From: Hyperoodon ampullatus
Taxonomy: Eukaryota > Chordata > Mammalia > Artiodactyla > Ziphiidae
Length of the DNA stretch: 64,000 bases
Direction of reading: 5' to 3'
NCBI GenBank assembly: GCA_949752795.1
Contig: OX457061.1
Span: forward strand, 30,384,425-30,448,424
In this document: positions 12,561 to 26,400 of the stretch, piece after piece
How positions within the stretch are numbered: position 1 is the stretch's first letter
How the letters are laid out: the number at the start of each line of letters is the position of its first letter
Program-made: the position numbers and the translations under genes
Notes under the pieces: model-generated
What the model saw: the letters and a program-made list of their open reading frames with translations, nothing else
Told to the model about the DNA's origin: nothing
Database searches by the model: none

Positions 12561-15500
12561 GAAAAATGGAAAATTAATACACTAAGCATTCAATTCAAAC
12601 ACTAAGAAAAAATAAAGAAAAAACAAACAAACAAAGACAAGGAAGTAGTGAATAAGTTGCTTAAAAAATTGCCAGGCCAAAACAATTCCCCTTGAAAAGT
12701 CTAATAAACGTTAAAGAATAGAAAAACTCTATCGCATGCATTAATTTCAGAAAGCTGAAAATATGAAGAGCTTCTCAAACTAATATTTTGAGCCTAGAAT
12801 AAAGTGAAACAAAAACTGCATAAGAAAATGGACAACCTGGAAGAAACTGACAAATTCTTAGAAAGGTATAACCTTCCAAGACTGAACCAGGAAGAAATAG
12901 AAAATATGAACAGACCAATCACAAGTAATGAAATTGAAACTGTGATTAAAAATCTTCCAACAAACAAAAGTCCAGAACCAGATGGCATCACAGATGAATT
13001 CTATCAAACATTTAGAGACAGCTAACACCCATCCTTCTCAAACTCTTCCAATAAATTGCAGAGGAAGGAACACTCCCAAACTCATTCTATGAGGCCACCA
13101 TAACCTTGATACCAAAACCAGACAAAGATACTACAAAAGAGGAAAATTACAGACCAATATCACTGATGAATATAGATGCAAAAATACTCAACAAGTTACG
13201 AGCAAACAGAATCCAACAACACATTAAAAGGATCATACACCATGATCAAGTGGGATTTATCCCAGAGATGCAAGGATTCTTCAATATACTCAAATCAATC
13301 AATGTGATATACTATATTAACAAACTGAAGAAGAAAAACCATATGATCATATCAATAGATGCAGAAAAAGCTTTTGACAAAATTCAACACCCATTTATGA
13401 TAAAAGCTCCCTAGAAAGTGGGCATAGAGGGAACCTACCTCAACAAACTAAAGGCCATTTATGACAAACCCACAGCAAACATCATTCTCAATGGTGAAAA
13501 ACTGAAAGCATTTCCTCTAAGATCAGGAACAAGACAAGGATGTCCACTCTCGCCACTATTATTCAACATAGTTTTGGAAGTCCTAGCCATGGCAATCAGA
13601 GAAGAAAAAGAAATAAAAGGAATCCAAATTGTAAAAGAAGACGTAAAACTGTCACTGCTTGCAGATGACATGATACTATACATAGAAAATCCTAAAGATG
13701 CCACCAGAAAACTACCAGAGCTAATCAATGAATTTGGTAAAGTTGCAGGATACAAAATGAATGCACAGAAATCTCTTGCATTCCTATACACTAAAGATGA
13801 AAAATCTGAAAGAGAAATTAAGGAAACACTACCATTTACCACTGCAACAAAAAGAATAAAATACCTAGGAATAAACCTACCTAGGGAGACAAAAGACCTG
13901 TATGCAGAAAACTATAAAACACTGATGAAAGAAATTAAAGATGATACCAACAGATGGAGAGATAGACCATGTTCTTGGATTGGAAGAATCAATATTGTGA
14001 AAATGACTATACTACCCAAAGCAATCTACAGATTCAATTCAATCCCCATCAAATTACCAATGGCATTTTTCACAGAACTAGAACAAAAAATCTTAAAATT
14101 TGTATGGAGACACAAAAGACCCCGAATAGCCAAAGCAAACTTGAGGGAAAAAAACAGAGCTGGAGGAATCAGACTCCCTGACTTCAGACTATACTATAAA
14201 GCTACAGTAATCAAGACAATATGGTACGGGCTCAAAAACAGAAATATAGATCAATGGAACAAGATAGAAAGCCCAGATATAAACCCATGCACGTATGGTC
14301 AACTAACCTATGACAAAGGAGGCAAGGATATACAATGGAGAAAAGACAGTCTCTCCAATAAGTGGTGCTGGGAAAACTAGACAGCTACATGTAGAACAAT
14401 GAAATTAGAACACTCCCTAACACCATACACAAAAATAAACTCAAAATGGATTAGAGACCTAAATGTAAGACCAGACACTATAAAACTCTTAGAGGAAAAC
14501 ATAGGAAGAACACTCTTTGACATAGATCACAGCAAGATCTTTTTTGATCCACCACCTAGAGTAATGGAAATAAAAACAAAAATAAACAAATGGGACCTAA
14601 TGAAGCTTAAAAGCTTTTGCACAGCAAAGGAAACCATAAACAAGACAAAAAGACAACCCTCAAAATGGGAGAAACTATTTGCAAACGAATCAATGGACAA
14701 AGGATTAATCTCCAAAATATATAAACAGCTCATGCAGCTCAATATTAAAAAAACAACCAACCCAACCCAAAAATGGGCAGAAGACCTAAATAGACATTTC
14801 TCCAAAGAAGACATACAGATGGCCAAGAAGCACATGAAAAGCTGCTCAACATCACTAATTATTAGAGAAATGCAAATCAAAACTACAATGCAGTATCACC
14901 TCACACCAGTTAGAATGGGCATCATCAGAAAATCTACAAACAACAAATGCTGGAGAGGGTGTGGAGAAAAGGGAACCCTCTTGCACTGTGGGTGGGAATG
15001 TAAGTTGATACAGCCACTATGGAGAACAGTATGGAGGTTCCTTAAAAAACTAAAAATAGAACTACCATATGACACAGCAATCCCACTACTGGGCACATAC
15101 CCAGAGAAAACCATAATTCACACATGCACCCCAATGTTCATTGCAGCACTATTTACAATAGCCAGGTCAGGGAAGCAACCTAAATGCCCATCAACAGACG
15201 AATAGATAAAGAAGATGTGGTACATATATACAATGGAATATTACTCAGCCATAAAAAGGAACGAAATTGGGTCATTTGTAGAGACGTGGATGGATCTAGA
15301 GACTGTCATACAGAGTGAAGTAAGTCAGAAAGAGAAAAACAGATATCGTATATTAACGCATATATGTGGAACCTAGAAAAATGGTACAGATGAACCGGTT
15401 TGCAGAGCAGAAATAGAGACACAAATGTAGAGAAGAACCATATGGACACCAAGGGGGGAAAGCAGTGGTTGGGGGTCGGTGATGAATTGGGAGATTGGGA

Positions 15501-17790
15501 TTAACATGTATACACTGATGTGTATGAAGTGGATGACTAATAAGAACCTGCTGTATAAAAAAATAAATAAAATTTAAATTAAAAAAAAAAACTGCATAAG
15601 AAGAATAGAAGCAAAAAATGTCACTCTACTGCAAACATAAATACAAAAATCCTAAATAAAATATTATCAAACATAATCCAGCAATGTACAAAGTAATAAT
15701 ACCTAGTGTCCATGTAGGAGTTATCCCAGGCAACCAAGGAAATTTTAACATTAGAAAATGTTTCATTTTCACACAATATCAATAATTCACAGTATCAATT
15801 TAAGGAGAAAAAAATGACCATTTTAATAAATTCAGGAAAATCATTTGATAAATTCAACAGGCAATTATAATTTTTTTAATCTTGGAAAATTAGAACAGAA
15901 AGAAACTTTTTCAACCTGATAAGATACCTATCCAAAACCCACAGCAAATATCATAGTTAATAATGAAATATTAAATATATTCATTGTAATGTTCAAAATG
16001 AGATTTATTTAAATGCCTGGGTTCGCCTCTTCCGTAACACTAGACTAGAATCCAATTGTATAAAGAAGCAGAAATAAGACATTTAAAGATTACAAAGGCA
16101 GAAATGAAATTATCATTATCCCAGACAATACAATTTTCTACAAAGAAAATGAAGAAAAGCTATAAACAAATCATCTGAGTTAATAATGGTTGCAAGTCAA
16201 AGATCAATATTAAAAAAATCAATTGTGTTCCTTGTATCAATCACAACTGGTTAAAAAAGTATCTTAAAAAGAATCTCATTCACAATAGCAACATATATGT
16301 GAAATGCCTATGAATAAATCTAATTTAAAAAAGCACAAGTACTTTATCAGAAAAAAATTATAAATCTTTATTTTAAAAAAACAGATAAGGAAACCTGAGT
16401 AAACAGGGAGCTATATTTTGAATATAGTTAAGAAATTCAAAAATATTTATCCTCAACAATCTAAATTTAATGCAATTTCTATTAAAAGTCAAACAAAGTG
16501 AGGTTTTCTTTCCCCTCTTTGGATATCACTAAGTTGATCCTAAAATTTACAGAAAGAATAAAAGACTAAGAGTCACCAAGAAAATACTGCAGAATAAGAA
16601 AGAGGATATGGTAATCACTATACCAAATATCAAGACTGACTATAAGTTGTAGATATGTAGATAATGTAGTGTTGGTGAAGATAAACAGACAAATGGATCA
16701 ACAGTATAGGACAGAAAGTCTAGGAACATCCCAGGCATCTAAAAGAGTTTGAAAACAGATATTATAGACAGTTTGATGACTGATATGGCATTGTAAATCA
16801 GTACAGACCAAATACTGACAAAAAAAGATAACGACAGATGTCTACCTCATACTACACCACATATAAATTTAATAAAGAGTAAATAGCCAAATTCTAAAAA
16901 GCAAAATTCTAAAACTTCTATAGAAAATTGTGGAAAAATATCTCTATGGCATATGGGCAGGAATAGTATTAACATTTGTTAAATAAGACACAAAACAAAA
17001 AGTAAATGAAAAGAATGACAAAATCAGCCTCCTTAAAAAATTTTTTTTCAGATGTGTTTTCAGGTTTAAAAACTATTTAGTCAAAGAAATACACTTAACA
17101 AAACAGTAAAATTTTATTTTAAATGATAAAAATTTGTTCAACCCTTCAGAAAAATAATATGACACTACCTATTTAAAATCTCAGCAATCTATTCATTCCT
17201 GAGAGTCAGCTAGAATTTTATCCAAGGGATATAGCCAAAAGAAAAAAAAAATTAAAGCATACAGAAATTTTCATTATTTAAAATATCAAAATATGAGAAA
17301 GATAGGAGGAGAATGAGCCAAGTATCCTGCATCAACTCAATGAAATATTATGCAACCAAAAAATAGGTAATTTAAGACCCAGCCTCCTTAAAATTAAAAG
17401 TTTTTTATGACTAAAGACACCATTAAGAAAGTTTAAATACTAGACATAAATGGGAGAAATTATCTGTAGTACACAAAAACAAAAAAAGTATTAGTCCAGA
17501 GTATGTTTCTAAAAATACAAACAATCCAATAAAAAACTGAAATTTCTACAATGTAAAGGAACCCCAATACCAATAAAAATATAAAAATAATCAAATCACA
17601 AGTTATCAGAGAAACAAAAAAATTTTTAATGAGATATTGCATACCCCAAAAATAGTCAATCAGTAAATTATGACAGTAATATGGAGAAACACAAAATCTA
17701 ATTGCCACGGGGAATATGAATTAACACTTTGAAGAGCAAATAAGCAAGATCAGGTAAAGTTAATCCCTTAATTCCACTTCCAGGTATGTA
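12560..17790 (+). mobile_element. Ancient LINE-1 ORF2 relic, interrupted by a young L1
   Basis: 12.56-12.81 kb and 15.60-17.8 kb join into one decayed L1 once the younger insertion is removed. Readable traces include CAACATATATGTGAAATGCC-type ORF2 sequence and the RT region HVGVIPGNQGNFNIRK near 15.71 kb. Homologous decayed sequence lies at 26.97-29.5 kb in unit B, so this L1 was present before the A/B duplication. Confidence 0.7.
12827..15586 (+). mobile_element. Young 5'-truncated LINE-1, ORF2 broken
   Basis: 2.76 kb of L1 from inside ORF2 to the 3' end. Reverse transcriptase blocks [63 protein letters not shown] and [10 protein letters not shown] (the YADD motif as LADD) are readable but split by stops and frameshifts near 13021, 13415 and 14380. 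It ends in an AATAAA-like run and poly(A). A perfect 16-bp target-site duplication, AAAAACTGCATAAGAA, flanks it at 12811-12826 and 15587-15602. It interrupts an older L1. Confidence 0.93.
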
Positions 17791-18199
17791 CTCAAAGAAA
17801 GGATGAAGAAAAAGCTAGTCTATGCCACCATCTAGTGGCCTCAGACTATAATGGAAAATATAATTCCTTCAGCAGTGTTTACAAAGGACTTCTCAAAGTA
17901 CATGCACAGGGATGCAGCAACAACTTATAAATGTGCAGAGTTTATATATGCAGTAACTTCCCTCACTGCCCTTTTGGGCCAGTATTTGACTCCATCTATC
18001 CTGCTTTCTTCTGCAGATTTGCATGAACCTAACTAACCTTGTGACAAAACCAAGTAGAAATATCTTCAGGCAGAGTGTTTCTCATGTCTATCTTATATAA
18101 TTTCCAACACCCTTCAAATGATATCCATTGTTATGTGAGGTTGAAAGAACGCTTCTCCAAACTAACCAGATTAGATTGCATTGACAAGAATATGGTGCA

Positions 18200-19214
18200 A
18201 AAGGGGCCCTCATACACTTCTGTTAAGCTACAAATTTGGAAAATTAGTAAAGATGAATATATATCCCAAAATCAAACCAATAATTTTTTTATTAAACAAA
18301 AAAATTACAAAAAAGATAAATATGTGTATAAACTATGACACAAAAATTCCTCTCCTGGATACATTCTCTAACCATGGTTCTTAACCCCAAAGGACATCTA
18401 AAAGTTTCATATATTGAAAATGGATAAGTTCCCAAGATCAGCTGTACAAATTGTGCTATAGTTAACAATACTGTAGTGTACACTTCAAGTCTTGTTAAGC
18501 GGGGTTATATCTCGTTAGTTTTTACCGCAATAAAAAAAGAAAACAAAACCTTCTTGAAGTGGCCAAAAGCATCCAGAAAATGAAATGGGGGCAGTCAACA
18601 TTTATAAGAAGGAATGGCACTGGGTGAGTTTCCCTTTTAGGGATTTTAAAATAAGGGAAGGACAGTCACCAACACTACAGGGTGCCTAAAATTCAGATGG
18701 AAAACTTCAATCTTACTGACTTAAAGAAACAGAGGACAGAGTTCAGGAAGACAACAGCAGCTGAAAATCTAGAAAAGAAAACCACAGTCAAATACAGCCA
18801 GAGAGTGGGAGCCCCAAATTTCTATATAAACTCTGCCCAAATACTGGCTGATCCCTAAACTACACATAAGAAGAGTTAAGGCTAAAAGACCTGAACAGAG
18901 ATTTCAGTTGCTGCCCACCTCAGAGAAGACAAGTTTGAAATCTGAGTCCTGTCAAAGTACTGCCTGCTAAAGCAAAACATAAATACTTGTGGAATATTCC
19001 ATTTCCGCAAATAGTCACAGAAATATTTTTACTCCAACAGGCTCTTCTGAAACCTTGCTAGTCCCCTGATCAAGAGGCAGAGTCTTTTTCCCCTTTGTGC
19101 ATCCCGCAACACTGAGTAAATACACCTGGCATCAAAATTGAGCAGAGGGCCTGGCACATATTTGGATCTTAAAATACAAATAGAAATGTGATCTTCTAAC
19201 TAAGGCCAACACAA
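18200..19214. other. Spacer between units A and B
   Basis: About 1 kb lacking an obvious match in the other unit. The part at 18990-19170 (CTCTTCTGAAACCTTGCTAG) looks like old repeat sequence. No gene seen. Confidence 0.4.
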
Positions 19215-19747
19215 TTCTGGAGTGCTAGAAGAATATAAGTGTGGATGGAGCTAAAACACTAAGATATGGAAGTGCACAGCAGGGTCAGGGGACAGAAAGT
19301 CAATAGAAGATAAATGCAGTGAGAGGGGACAGTTGGGAAGAAACAGCAGGAGGGTATTGGACATTCCTTGAGGCTGTGCATCGACAGCTTTGGTTACCAC
19401 ACCCTTATATCTGCTTCACCTGGAAAAGAAAAACTGTGCATCACACTGATCTTCCATTCTATAAAATGGGATTTGTGATACATTCTGACAATGAGAACTG
19501 GCTTTTAGTCACAGGGAATAAAATGAAGGGAATCTCTGATCTCAGTCCTCCAGCCTTCAAAAAGCAAAAAAAAAAAAAAAAAAAAAGTGAAAAGTTGCTG
19601 AGAATCCAGCAAAAAACTGTTTCTTTTCCATTCTTACATACTTTTTCCTATTTACCATTTAAAGATTATTATGAAATTAATTAAAATTACCTACTAAAAT
19701 GATATGGGAAAATACACTATACTGTTAATTATAAAAAAGCAGGTAGT

Positions 19748-19951
19748 GGGCTTCCCTGGTGGCGCAGTGGTTGAGAGTACGCCTGCCGATGCAGGGGACA
19801 CGGGTTCGTGCCCCGGTCCAGGAAGATCCCACATGCCGCGGAGCAGCTGGGCCCGTGAGCCATGGTCGCTGAGCCTGCGCGTCCAGAGCCTGTGCTCCGC
19901 AACGGGAGAGGCCACAACAGTGAGAGGCCCGTGTACCGCAAAAAAAAAAAA
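19748..19951 (+). mobile_element. CHR-type SINE, young short form
   Basis: GGGCTTCCCTGGTGGCGCAG head, GGGTTCGTGCCCC B box, GC-rich body and poly(A). Target-site duplication AAAAAAGCAGGTAGT at 19733-19747 and 19952-19966. The homologous site in unit A (about 3700) has no SINE. Confidence 0.95.
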
Positions 19952-20829
19952 AAAAAAGCAGGTAGTAGATCAAGAAATACAGTGTGCTCTCGGGTGTGTA
20001 AATATAGTATATAAATAGATATATATAAAAATATGAATATTTATTCTATAATTATGAATGACTTTCATTTCTTCCTTTGGGTTTTCCTGAGCTTCTCAAA
20101 TTTTCTATACTGAATATGTATTATTGGTATAACCAGGGAAATAATAATTCAGAGGAGAAGGGAAATTAATGTTAGTAAGTTAGGTATAATCAGTTCTTTG
20201 AGACATCAACCCTAATATATCTAAAAGTTACTACCTTCTATATTATTTAAAGATTCAACTTGAAATTACTTCTGGGATTATAGAGTCTCTTAGAAGAAAA
20301 CAAAGGAGGATTTAAATTGGCTATCAGAACCACTGTGGAGCCTCTGGAAATATTTAGGGCTCAGAGGTAGGAAAGTATTTATGTGACATGTTAGTTTACT
20401 ACTGCATACAAATTTATAACATAACATTCTGTTGGGCAGAAAGCTTTATTTTTTCCTCTCCTTCACCGTTACTAATAGTTGTCTGTGATTGTGGGATACT
20501 TGACTGTGAGCCCTAGAGCATGGCTATAGCTCTAGAAGGAAAACTAAGAAGTCATTCACTGAGGAGGAGCAGCAACTGTCACAAGAAGTTAGTGAAACAC
20601 TGATGAAAAAGAAAGAATGTTTTCCTTGTTTTGAAAACTGAAACCCCAATTAGCCATGCTATCTACTGCAAATGGTGAAGTTGAGGATCCTATACTGAAG
20701 ATTTAATAGGGAACATAAGGACAAAGTTGAGAAGAGATATTTCCAGAAAGGAAAAGATGAATGGGAACTGGGAATTATGAATAATTTATTTTATTTTTAA
20801 AGTGCTGAATACAACAACAAAAAAACTAC

Positions 20830-21200
20830 CATGAAGAAAAGAAAATACTAGTCATGGTGACTGGTATAGTATAGCAACTGACCTGAGTCAAGGTAATCAG
20901 ACTCAATCCCAGAAGTGCTACCCCAGTGTCAGCAAAAAGGGTGCTCTTTGTGCAATGATCTCTAAACTGGAAGAATGTAAACCCAGAGCTCCTGATGGTC
21001 ATCTTTGCCAATATGTGGCAGAATCTAACCAAGGAGATTAGAGCTGAGATAGAGAATGTGCCTGATGATGTCATTTTAACTCCTGAACCCAGCTATGGCT
21101 AAAATCAGAGTCACCTGTGTTCATTTGATTTATGAGTCAAATTAGTATTTTATGCAAAACTAATTTTAGTTGGGTTTTACCACTTACAACCATATAAATC
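20830..21200 (+). repeat. Unidentified old interspersed repeat in unit B
   Basis: Ends with TTCATTTGATTTATGAGTCAA ... GGGTTTTACCACTTACAACC ... ATCCTAATTAATA, a terminus I associate with old LTR or DNA elements but cannot place. Unit A has no match here. Confidence 0.35.
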
Positions 21201-21379
21201 CTAATTAATATATCCCCTTACCTCACATCTCCCTCTATCTACTCACATTTTTGAGGCTAAAAATAAGTAAATAAAAGTAAAGTAAAAGTAAAAATAAGTA
21301 AATTTCTGGTATGAAGAACTAGAGCACAAAGTTTGAGGCAGGCACAACCAATCTAAACTGGCAAAAGGACAGCAAACTT

Positions 21380-23455
21380 TTTCCTCTGAGAACTGGAACC
21401 TGACAAAGATGCCCACTCTCACCACTTCTATTCAACATAGTATTTGAAGTCCTAGCCAGAGCAAGGAAAAGGAATAACAATCATCCAAATAAGAAAGGAA
21501 GAATTAAAATTATCTCTGTTTGCAAACGAAATGACCTTATGTGGCAAACACTCTAGACTCCACACACCAAAACAAACTGTTAGAACATAATAAGCAAACT
21601 CAGCGAAGTTGCAGGATACAAAGTCAATGTAAAAAAAAATCAGTATGTTTCTATACACTAATTATCTAAAAATAAATTTAAAAAACAATCCCATTCACAA
21701 TAGCAACAAAAAGAATAAAATACTTAGGAATAAACTTAATCAAAGAGGTGGAAAACTTGTATACTGAAAACTATAAAATGCTGATGAAAGAAATTAAAGC
21801 AGACATGAATAAATGGAAAGACATTCCATATTCATGGATGGGAAGAATTAATATTGTTAAAATGTCCATACTACCCAAAGTTCCTACATATTCAATGCAA
21901 CCTCTATCTAAATTCCAGCAGAGTTTTTACAGAAATAGAAAAACAATTCTAAAATAAATATGGAACCACAAAAGAACCCAAATAGCCAAAGCAATCTTGA
22001 GGAAGAAGAAGAAAGCAGAAGATATCATACTTCCTGATTTCAAATTATATTTCAAAGCTATATAATCAAAACTGTATGGTGCTGGCATAAAAACAGACAT
22101 ATGGACCAAGTGAACAGAATAAAGAGCCCAGAAATACACATACATATAGGCACATGTACAGTCAACTGATTGACAAGGGTGCCAATATACACAATGGGGA
22201 AAGGATAGTCTCTTCAACAAGTGATTGGATAATCACATGCAGAAGAATCAAATTGGATGCTTATGTTATACCATATACCATATATAAAATTCAACTCAAA
22301 ATGGATTAAAGACTTAAACCTAATACCTGAAACTATAAAACTCCTAGAAGAAAACACAGGGAAAAATCTTCTGGATATCAGCCTTGGCAATGATTTTTTC
22401 GATATGACTCCAAAAGCATAGGCAACCAAAGCAAAAAATAGACAAGAGGGATTATATCAAACTAAAAAGCTTCTGCATAGCAAAGGAAACAATCAACAAA
22501 ATGAAAAGGCCACCTGTGGAATGGTAGAAAATATTTGCAAACCACATATTTGATAAAGGATTAATTGCAACTCAATAGCAAAAAATAACAATAATCTAAT
22601 TAAAAACTGGGCAAAGGAACTGAATACACATTTCTCCAAAGAAGATATACAACAGATGAAAAAGTGCTCAACAACACTAATCAGCAGGGAAATGCAAATT
22701 AAAACTACAAGATATCACCTCACACATGTGACAATGGCTATTACCAGGAGAAAAAAAGATAACCTGTTGGGAAGGATGTGGAGAAAAGGGAAACATTGTA
22801 CTTTGTTGGTGGGTATGTAAATTTGTGCATCCACTATGAAAAAAGTATGGAGGTTCCTCAAAATACTAAAAATAGAATTAACATATGATCCAGCAATCCC
22901 ACATCTGGGTATATATCCAAAGGAATTTAAGTCTGGATCTCAAAGAGATATCTACACTCCCATGTTCATTGCAATGATTTCACAATAGCCAAGACTTAGA
23001 AACCTAAATGCCCATTGATGGATAAATGGATAAATAAAATGTGGTGGTATATAATTAAATGTAATATTATTCAGCCTTTAAAAAGAAGGAAATCCTGCCA
23101 TTTGCAACAACATGGATTAAACTTGAGGACATTATGCTATGCAAAATAAGCCAGTCAGAGAGGATAAATACATGCTACATGATACAATGTATATGAGGAA
23201 CCTAAAATAGTCAAACTTATAGAAGCAGAGGGTAGAAGAGTGGTTGCCAGGAGCTAGAAGGAAGGAAAAACAGGGAGATATTAATCAAAGGGTACAAAGT
23301 TTTGGCTATACAAGATGAGTAAGTCCTAGAGATACACTGACAATAGTGCCAATAGTTAGCAATTCTGTATTGCATACTTTGAGTTTTTCTAAGGATAGAT
23401 CTTATGTTAAGAGTTCTTATCACCAAATAATAATAATAGTAATAAATAAGAGGGT
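21380..23455 (+). mobile_element. Mid-age 5'-truncated LINE-1
   Basis: Starts in the RT domain ([13 protein letters not shown] sequence around 21400) and runs through a readable [20 protein letters not shown] stretch near 21770 to an A-rich tail (AATAATAATAGTAATAAATAA) at about 23425-23450. It carries many more stops than the two young L1s. Same + orientation and directly abutted by the next L1. Confidence 0.8.
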
Positions 23456-23456
23456 T

Positions 23457-26400
23457 AATTGATATTTATAGGACATTCCATCCAAAAACGGCAGATTACA
23501 CTTTCTTCTCAAGTGTGCATGGAACATTCTCCAGGGTAGATCACATCTTGGGTCACAAATCAAGCCTCAGTAAATTTAAGAAAATTGAAATCATATCAAG
23601 CATCTTTTCTGACCACAACGTTATGAGATTAGAAATGAATTATATGGAAAAAAACGTAAAAAACACAAACACATGGAGGCTAAACAATACGTTACTAAAT
23701 AACCAAGAAATCACTAAAGAAATCAAAGAGGAAATCAAAAAATACCTAGAGACAAATGACAATGAAAACATGACGATCCAAAACCTATGAGATCCAGCAA
23801 AGCAGTTCTATGAGGGAAGTTTATAGCTGTACAAGCCTACCTCAAGAAACAAGAAAAATCTCAAACAATCTAACCTTACATCTAAAGGAACTAGAGAAAG
23901 AAGAACAAACAAAACCCAAAGTTAGCTGAAGGAAAGAAATCATAAAGATCAGAGCAGAAATAAATGAAATAGGAACAAAGAAAACAATAGCAAAGATCAA
24001 TAAAACTAAAAGGTGGTTCTTTGAGAAGATAAACAAAATTGATAAACAATTAGCCAGACTCATCAAGAAAAAGAGGGAGAGGACTCAAATCAATAGAATT
24101 AGAAATGAAAAAGGAGAAGTTACAACAGACACCACAGAAATACAAAGCATCCTAAGAGATTACTACAAGCAACTCTATGCCAATAAAATGGACAACCTGG
24201 AAGAAATGGACAAATTCTTAGAAAGGTATAACTTTGCAAGACTGAACCAGGAAGAAATAGAAAATTTGAACAGACCACTCACAAGTAATGAAATTGAAAC
24301 TGTGATCAAAAATCTTCCAATAAACAGAAGTCCAGGACAGATGGCTTCACAGGTGAATTCTATCAAACATTTAGAGAAGAGCTAACACCCATCCCTCTCA
24401 AACTCTTCCAAAAAATTGCAGAGGAAGGAATACTCCCAAACTCATTCTATGAGGCTGTCATCACCGTGTTACCAAAACCAGACAAAAAAATACTACAAAA
24501 AAAGAAAATTACAGACCAATATCACTGATGAATATAGATGCAAAAATACTCAACAAAATACTAGCAAACAGAATCCAACAACACATTAAAAGGATCATAC
24601 ACCATGATCAAGTGGGATTTATCCCAGAGATGCAAGGATTCTTCAATATATGCAAGTCAATCAATGTGATACACCATATTAACAAGTTGAAGAATGAAAA
24701 CCATATGATCATCTCAATAGATGCAGAAAAAGCTTTTGACAAAATTCAACACCCATTTATAATAAAAACTCTCCAGAAAGTGGGCATAGAGGGAACCTAC
24801 CTCAACATGATAAAGGCCATATATGACAAACCCACAGCAAACATCATTCTCAATGGTGAAAAACTGAAAGCATTTCCTCTAAGATCAGGAACAAGACAAG
24901 GATGCCCACTCTCACCACTATTATTCAACATAGTTTTGGAAGGCCTAGCCATGGCAGTCAGAGAAGAAAAAGAGATAAAAGGAATACAAACTGGAAAAGA
25001 AGAAGTAAAACTGTCACTGTTTGCAGATGACATACTATACATAGAGAGTCCTAAAGATGTCACCAGAAAACTACCAGAGCTAATCAATGAATCTGGTAAA
25101 GTTGCAGAATACAAAATTAATGCACAGAAACCTCTTGCATTCCTATACACTAATGTTGAAAAATCTGAAAGAGAAATTAAGGAAACACTCCCATTTACCA
25201 TTGTAACAAAAAGAATAAAATACCTCGGAATAAACCTACCTAGGGAGACAAAAGTCCTGTATGAAGAAAATTATAAGACACTGATGAAAGAAATTAAAGA
25301 TGATACCAACAGATGGAGAGATATACCATGTTCTTGGATTGGAAGAATCAATATTGTGAAAATGACTATACTACCTAAAGCAATCTACAGATTCAATGCA
25401 ATCCCTATCAAATTACCAATTACCATTTTTTACGGAACTAGAACAAAAAATCTTAAAATTTGAATGGAGACAGAAAAGACCCCGAATATCCAAAGCAGTC
25501 TTGAGGGAAAAAAGCAGAGTGGGAGGTATCAGACTCCCTATCTTCAGACTATACTACAAAGCTACAGTCATCAAGACAATATGCTGCTGACACAAAAAGA
25601 GAAATATAGATCAATGGAACAAGATAGAAAGCCCAGAGATAAACCCATGCACCTATAGTCAACTAGTCTATGACAAATGAGGCAAGGATATACAATAGAG
25701 AAAAGACAGTCTCTTCAATAAGTGGTGCTGGGAAAACTGGACAGCTACATGTAAAAGAAGGAAATTAGAACACTCCCTAACACCATACACAAAAATAAAC
25801 TCAAAATGGATTTGCAACCTAAATGTAAGGCCAGACACTATCAAACTCTTAGAGGAAAACATAGGAAGAACACTCTTTGACATAGATCACAGCAAGATCT
25901 TTTTTGATCCACCTCCTAGAGAAATGGAAATAAAAACAAAAATAAACAAATGGGACCTAATGAAACTTAATAGCTTTTGAACAGCAAAGGAAACCATAAA
26001 CAAGACAAAAAGACAACCCTCAGAATGGGAGAAAATATTTGCAAATGAATCATCGGACAAAGGATTAATCTCCAAAATATATAAACAGCTCATGCAGCTC
26101 AATATTAAAAAAACAACCAACCCAATCCAAAAATGGGCAGAAGACCTAAACAGACATTTCTCCAAAGAAGACACACAGATGGCCAAGAAGCACATGAAAA
26201 GCTGCTCAACATCACTAATTATTAGAGAAATGCAAATCAAAACTACAATGAGGTATCACCTCACACCAGTTAGAATGGGCATCATCAGAAAATCTACAAA
26301 CAGCAAATGCTGGAGAGGGTGTGGAGAAAAGGGAACCCTCTTGCACTGTGGGTGGGAATGTAAATTGATACAGCCACTATGGAGAACAGTATGGAGGTTC

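Larger units (their letters stand above)
3210..18200 (+). repeat. Segmental duplication unit A (non-coding)
   Basis: Diverged but collinear with unit B. Matching landmarks (A/B): 3250-3680/19235-19690, 4240-4340/20270-20375, 4590-4740/20630-20790, 12565-12720/26968-27130, 15700-16000/27330-27560, 17815-18160/31600-31880. A shared block such as ATAGAGTCTCTTAGAAGAAA is identical over 20 bp. Between the landmarks the copies differ mainly by independent transposon insertions. No gene is recognised in either copy. Confidence 0.75.

Noticed and set aside
19694..20018. Four overlapping open frames on both strands
   Set aside because: All come from one CHR SINE; the same peptides recur at 28.1-28.4 and 63.3-63.6 kb with the other SINE copies.
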